DNA from: Numida meleagris
Lineage: Eukaryota > Chordata > Aves > Galliformes > Numididae
Direction: 5' to 3'
Assembly (NCBI RefSeq): GCF_002078875.1
Contig: NC_034411.1
Span: forward strand, 52,605,069-52,669,068
DNA: 64,000 nt
Position 1 is the stretch's first letter. Each line of letters begins with the position of its first letter. The notes under the pieces were generated by a model that had not been told where the DNA came from, made no database searches, and worked only from the letters and a program-made list of their open reading frames with translations. The translations under genes and the position numbers were made by a program. Below, piece after piece: positions 60,738 to 64,000 of the stretch.

Positions 60738-60794
60738 TGTCTGGGAGCCTGTCAGATGCCTGGAAGCCTAATGGATGCCTGGAAACCTGTTGTC
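60738..60794. repeat. 19-bp tandem repeat, three copies
   Basis: Three adjacent 19-bp units: TGTCTGGGAGCCTGTCAGA, TGCCTGGAAGCCTAATGGA and TGCCTGGAAACCTGTTGTC. They lie in a GC-richer island (about 60,600-60,900). The unit length is not a multiple of three, so coding is unlikely. Confidence 0.85.
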
Positions 60795-63700
60795 TGTTTT
60801 CTTTCCTGGGAAAAAGCAATGGCCCAGACAGAAAAAATTCATGGGTCACCCTGGATCAGCACAGCCAAACAGGATGCTACTTCTGGCCAGGAACATTCAC
60901 AATATTCCAGAATTTACAAAAAACGAACATCAGCAAGCTAGCTGTCTCCCCAGCTAACACTTCTGCTATTCCAAGTAGCATGAACCGTTTCGGCTTACAA
61001 TACTTCTCCATCATCCATACAGGCAATTAAAGCCTCGTTTAATTACTAACATAACAAAATGTTGTTTAACATTCATATGCACTCTAATATCTCCTTTTTA
61101 TGAGTACAAAGCAGTAATACTTATGAAACACTTAACAACTCTATATCTAATGAAGTTTTGCCTGTTCATTCCTTGTTCAAGTATGCTGGCTTTTTTTCTG
61201 TTTCCAAGCAATACATCTGTAGTGTGCTATAGAAGTCTAGAAATTAAGTCCTTGCCTATATATTCAAAGTGTTAGTCTGAAACAGCTTGTATCTCATTTC
61301 TTTATTGTGCTTTACACAAAGGGAATGTTCTTTATGGCTCTACTTCAAAGGATTTTCCTATTGCTATATTAATCTTGTTTTAATTCTCACTACTTTATTT
61401 TCCAGAATCATAAGAAAGCTATTACTGATAATAACAATCATTTTAATTCTCCCTGATGTGAAGGGAACACTCTTATTTTGAAACATTAAGAATATTCATT
61501 AGAGAGGAACTCTCTCAAAACAACAAGCTTGATTTTCATTTGATGAAAGAAAGAATTAGGAGTGTTTCCACTGCTCTATGCCTTTCCTTCACAGTATATA
61601 TCCAGGCATGGTAAAATGAATTCCCTTGAAGTTTGGCACTTTTCTGTTTCAAATAAGAAAATGAAAGAAACATTCACCTCTGTCTTTTGAATTTTATTAA
61701 TACTCTGGGCCTGAAAACAAACACAGAGACAGTCAGGGCTCTGCCATTGCCAGACCGGTGTCTCTTTTGTGCAAATCTCACTCTTGGGAGAACCCATGCT
61801 ACCCTTGCTGCTGGATCCAGAATAGGTTCAGGGTACACTGTGCAAGAGCAGTGCTTTTGTGCAGCAATATCTCAATGGTTAGAAAGAGGCCGCTTCTGCA
61901 CTGTGTGTTACTCTTAACTCAGAGTCAATCACATGATTATTTCTCTTGCATACCTTCAAATACACATGCCTGTAACAAATGAAGAAATTGTCTTTGGCAG
62001 GGAGGAGCGCACGGAGCTTTAACTGTGTAAGGTTGCATCAACTACGGCAAAGGTTCAATCACAGGGATGTTAGTTCTCATTCTGTACCACTCAGTTAACA
62101 GGCGCTGTAGCAGGATATTTTATTTTGTTTGTTCCTTCATTTTACGTCTATTACTGTCAGAGAACATGACCTAACATTTTTAGAAGTATTGAAATGATGT
62201 GGATTTTCCACAGAAAGCAGGATCTCCCAGCACATTCTAACATTCCATGTTTTCACCTCTTCAGAATCCTTGTTCCACAGCTGCAGCCAGTAAGAGAGGA
62301 ATGCTTTATTTCCACTACTTACCTTTTCCTGGACTTTCTAAGGTGCATTACCAAAAATCATTACAATCTAAGCTGAAGTCAAATGCTGTGAGTAAGTATA
62401 AAGAACAAAACATGGAAGAAGGAGCTTAACACAAAAGGTTTTCCTGAATCTTGATTAAAATGAGATATTTCACTCAGTCTCTCTGAAAGTTTCTTCTTCC
62501 TCATATTTAGAACTATGCAGAGGAGAATAGTAATAATTTAAGAAGTACTTAGCATTTTATGCATTTTTCATATATTAAAAGGAAAAGAAATCGTCCCATT
62601 GAAAGTAGTTTAAATGGCTCTTAGTATTGCGTTGCTTATATTTCACTTGCAGTACACATCTAGCGCACTACTCTTGGAGAATTTTTATACTATTTCAGAA
62701 TTAATAGGGACACTGAGATCAAGTACCTTGAGATAAAAATTATTCAAAGCTTTTGATATTAATGAACATAGCAGTACAGGAGATCTGAGAAAGTTCAGCG
62801 TGAAGCAAATGTTCCACCTGCCTCCTTGAAGCCTGAATACCTGAGCCCAGGTATTCCCAGCAGTGATTTTGAGCAGAGTGAGCATTGCATATTGCATTAT
62901 ACTTCTCAATAGCCTACTGAAGTACTGGCAACCTGCAGATATTGATAAGAGTAATAATAATAGTCTTTCAGTTGGATGACTTTTTTCTTTTTTTGGGGGG
63001 ATGGGTGGGGAAGAGTTGAGTGTCTCTCTCAGTTTTACTCACTGAATGCAATAAAAGGACTTTGGATTATTTATGCTCCAAAACACTAAAAAATTACTTT
63101 GTGATTTCAAGTCCATTGGAATACACCTACTTTAGCTTAACTGAGACCGATAGTAGTTTGTTTCTCCTGAAGCATATATCCCAGTACTACACAATCAACA
63201 ATATTGTATTTTATCCTGTGTAAAGACACTACTAATCCAATTTTTCAGTTTACTCCCACCTAATGTGAAATCATTAGCAAGATGATTTTTTGCCTATGAA
63301 CTGCTCGTGTTTAAGCTGTAACATTTTAAGTGTTACAGAACTAAGAAATGGAAACTGCCAGTTTCCATTTTGCATGAAGTAGTAGAATACTGGTTACTAA
63401 TTGAAGCTCCTTAAACCTCACAAGACTTGTCCACATTTATGAGTACTCTGAAGACGGACAGTCTTCAATACTAGATCAGAAATAAATGAAAACAGAGAGA
63501 AAGTAGTAGAATTTACCATTTAAAGCAGTGGAAACAAAGACAAAGATTAGGCACCTAAATCCTGTTGAAATCTAGCTTCAGCTAAATACCTTAATTTAAA
63601 GGCCAGGTAATAAAAGGATTGTACATACGCAATTCAGTCACATGCTCAGAAGCACACTGGCTAACTAGGAAAATGATGTGTGAATACTTGGTATTAAAAT

Positions 63701-63851
63701 ATCAGATATTATGACTTGTGGAACACTTTTGTATCTAGACCCAAGTGTATCGTAGGAAATACAAATAAATAATTGCCTCTAACTAGTTTTCAGATAACCC
63801 GAGAAAGATATATTAACCGCAATTGAATAATAAGGAAGGAATAACTTACCC
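60795..63851. other. Intergenic, no gene found
   Basis: About 3 kb of AT-rich sequence with only short frames on both strands and no recognised repeat or motif. Confidence 0.55.
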
Positions 63852-64000
63852 TACTCTGGAGATAAAGGCTCACTAGAAAACTCCCCAGAGGAATCTCCAG
63901 GTGGATATACCTCTCTCTTGGCTGCCAGCCCTTAAATGAGGTTAGGGAGGGGTGGACCTTAGGTCCAACTGTTCTGGTTGCACAGGTGAATTGCTTCCAC
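63852..64000. repeat. Probable dispersed repeat (copy B), continues past the window edge
   Basis: This copy matches the intron 2 block in ordered pieces: GGAATCTCCAG, a CTCTCTTGGCTGCCAGCCCT-type segment in place of the CCTCCACTGCTAACCCT one, TTAAATGAGGT and GGGAGGGGTGGACC. It is cut by the window end, so length and boundaries are unknown. Confidence 0.45.

Overview
This window is vertebrate nuclear DNA, most likely from a bird and probably a galliform such as chicken. The evidence is one three-exon gene with GT-AG introns, CR1 retrotransposon fragments (the dominant avian LINE) with the typical ATTCTATG 3' ends, and avian-type endogenous retroviral LTRs. The species call is inference from repeat content. 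Nothing prokaryotic is present (no operons, CRISPR or rRNA).

The only protein-coding gene I can support is the neuromedin B receptor, NMBR, on the + strand. A CpG-rich promoter with GC boxes and a TATA-like element lies at about 1.09-1.36 kb. The coding sequence is join(1647..2062, 15543..15891, 18460..18861), giving 388 residues. Intron phases are 2 and 0, all seven membrane segments are present, and no inactivating change is visible. Intron 1 (13.5 kb) carries several CR1 copies, including two facing each other, plus a small hAT-type element whose 8-bp target duplication is still readable. A 26-codon upstream ORF sits in the presumed 5' leader.

From about 19.5 kb to the end I find no further gene. 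This is AT-rich intergenic sequence with scattered repeats. Those with structural evidence are: a diverged LTR at 31.3-31.8 kb; a 521-bp solo LTR of the same family at 35,040-35,560 with a perfect 5-bp target duplication; 68 bp later, a 339-bp alpharetrovirus-like solo LTR at 35,629-35,967 with a perfect 6-bp duplication; an ERVL-type LTR remnant joined to a CR1 reverse-transcriptase fragment at 40.3-41.2 kb; an LTR-like block with internal tandem repeats at 48.3-49.3 kb; and a possible old antisense CR1 relic near 60 kb.

I did not find a new multi-gene biological system. The most checkable observations are the boundaries and target duplications of the three mobile-element insertions, the NMBR upstream ORF, and the inverted CR1 pair in intron 1. 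The retroviral pieces are LTRs only; no viral coding region was seen.
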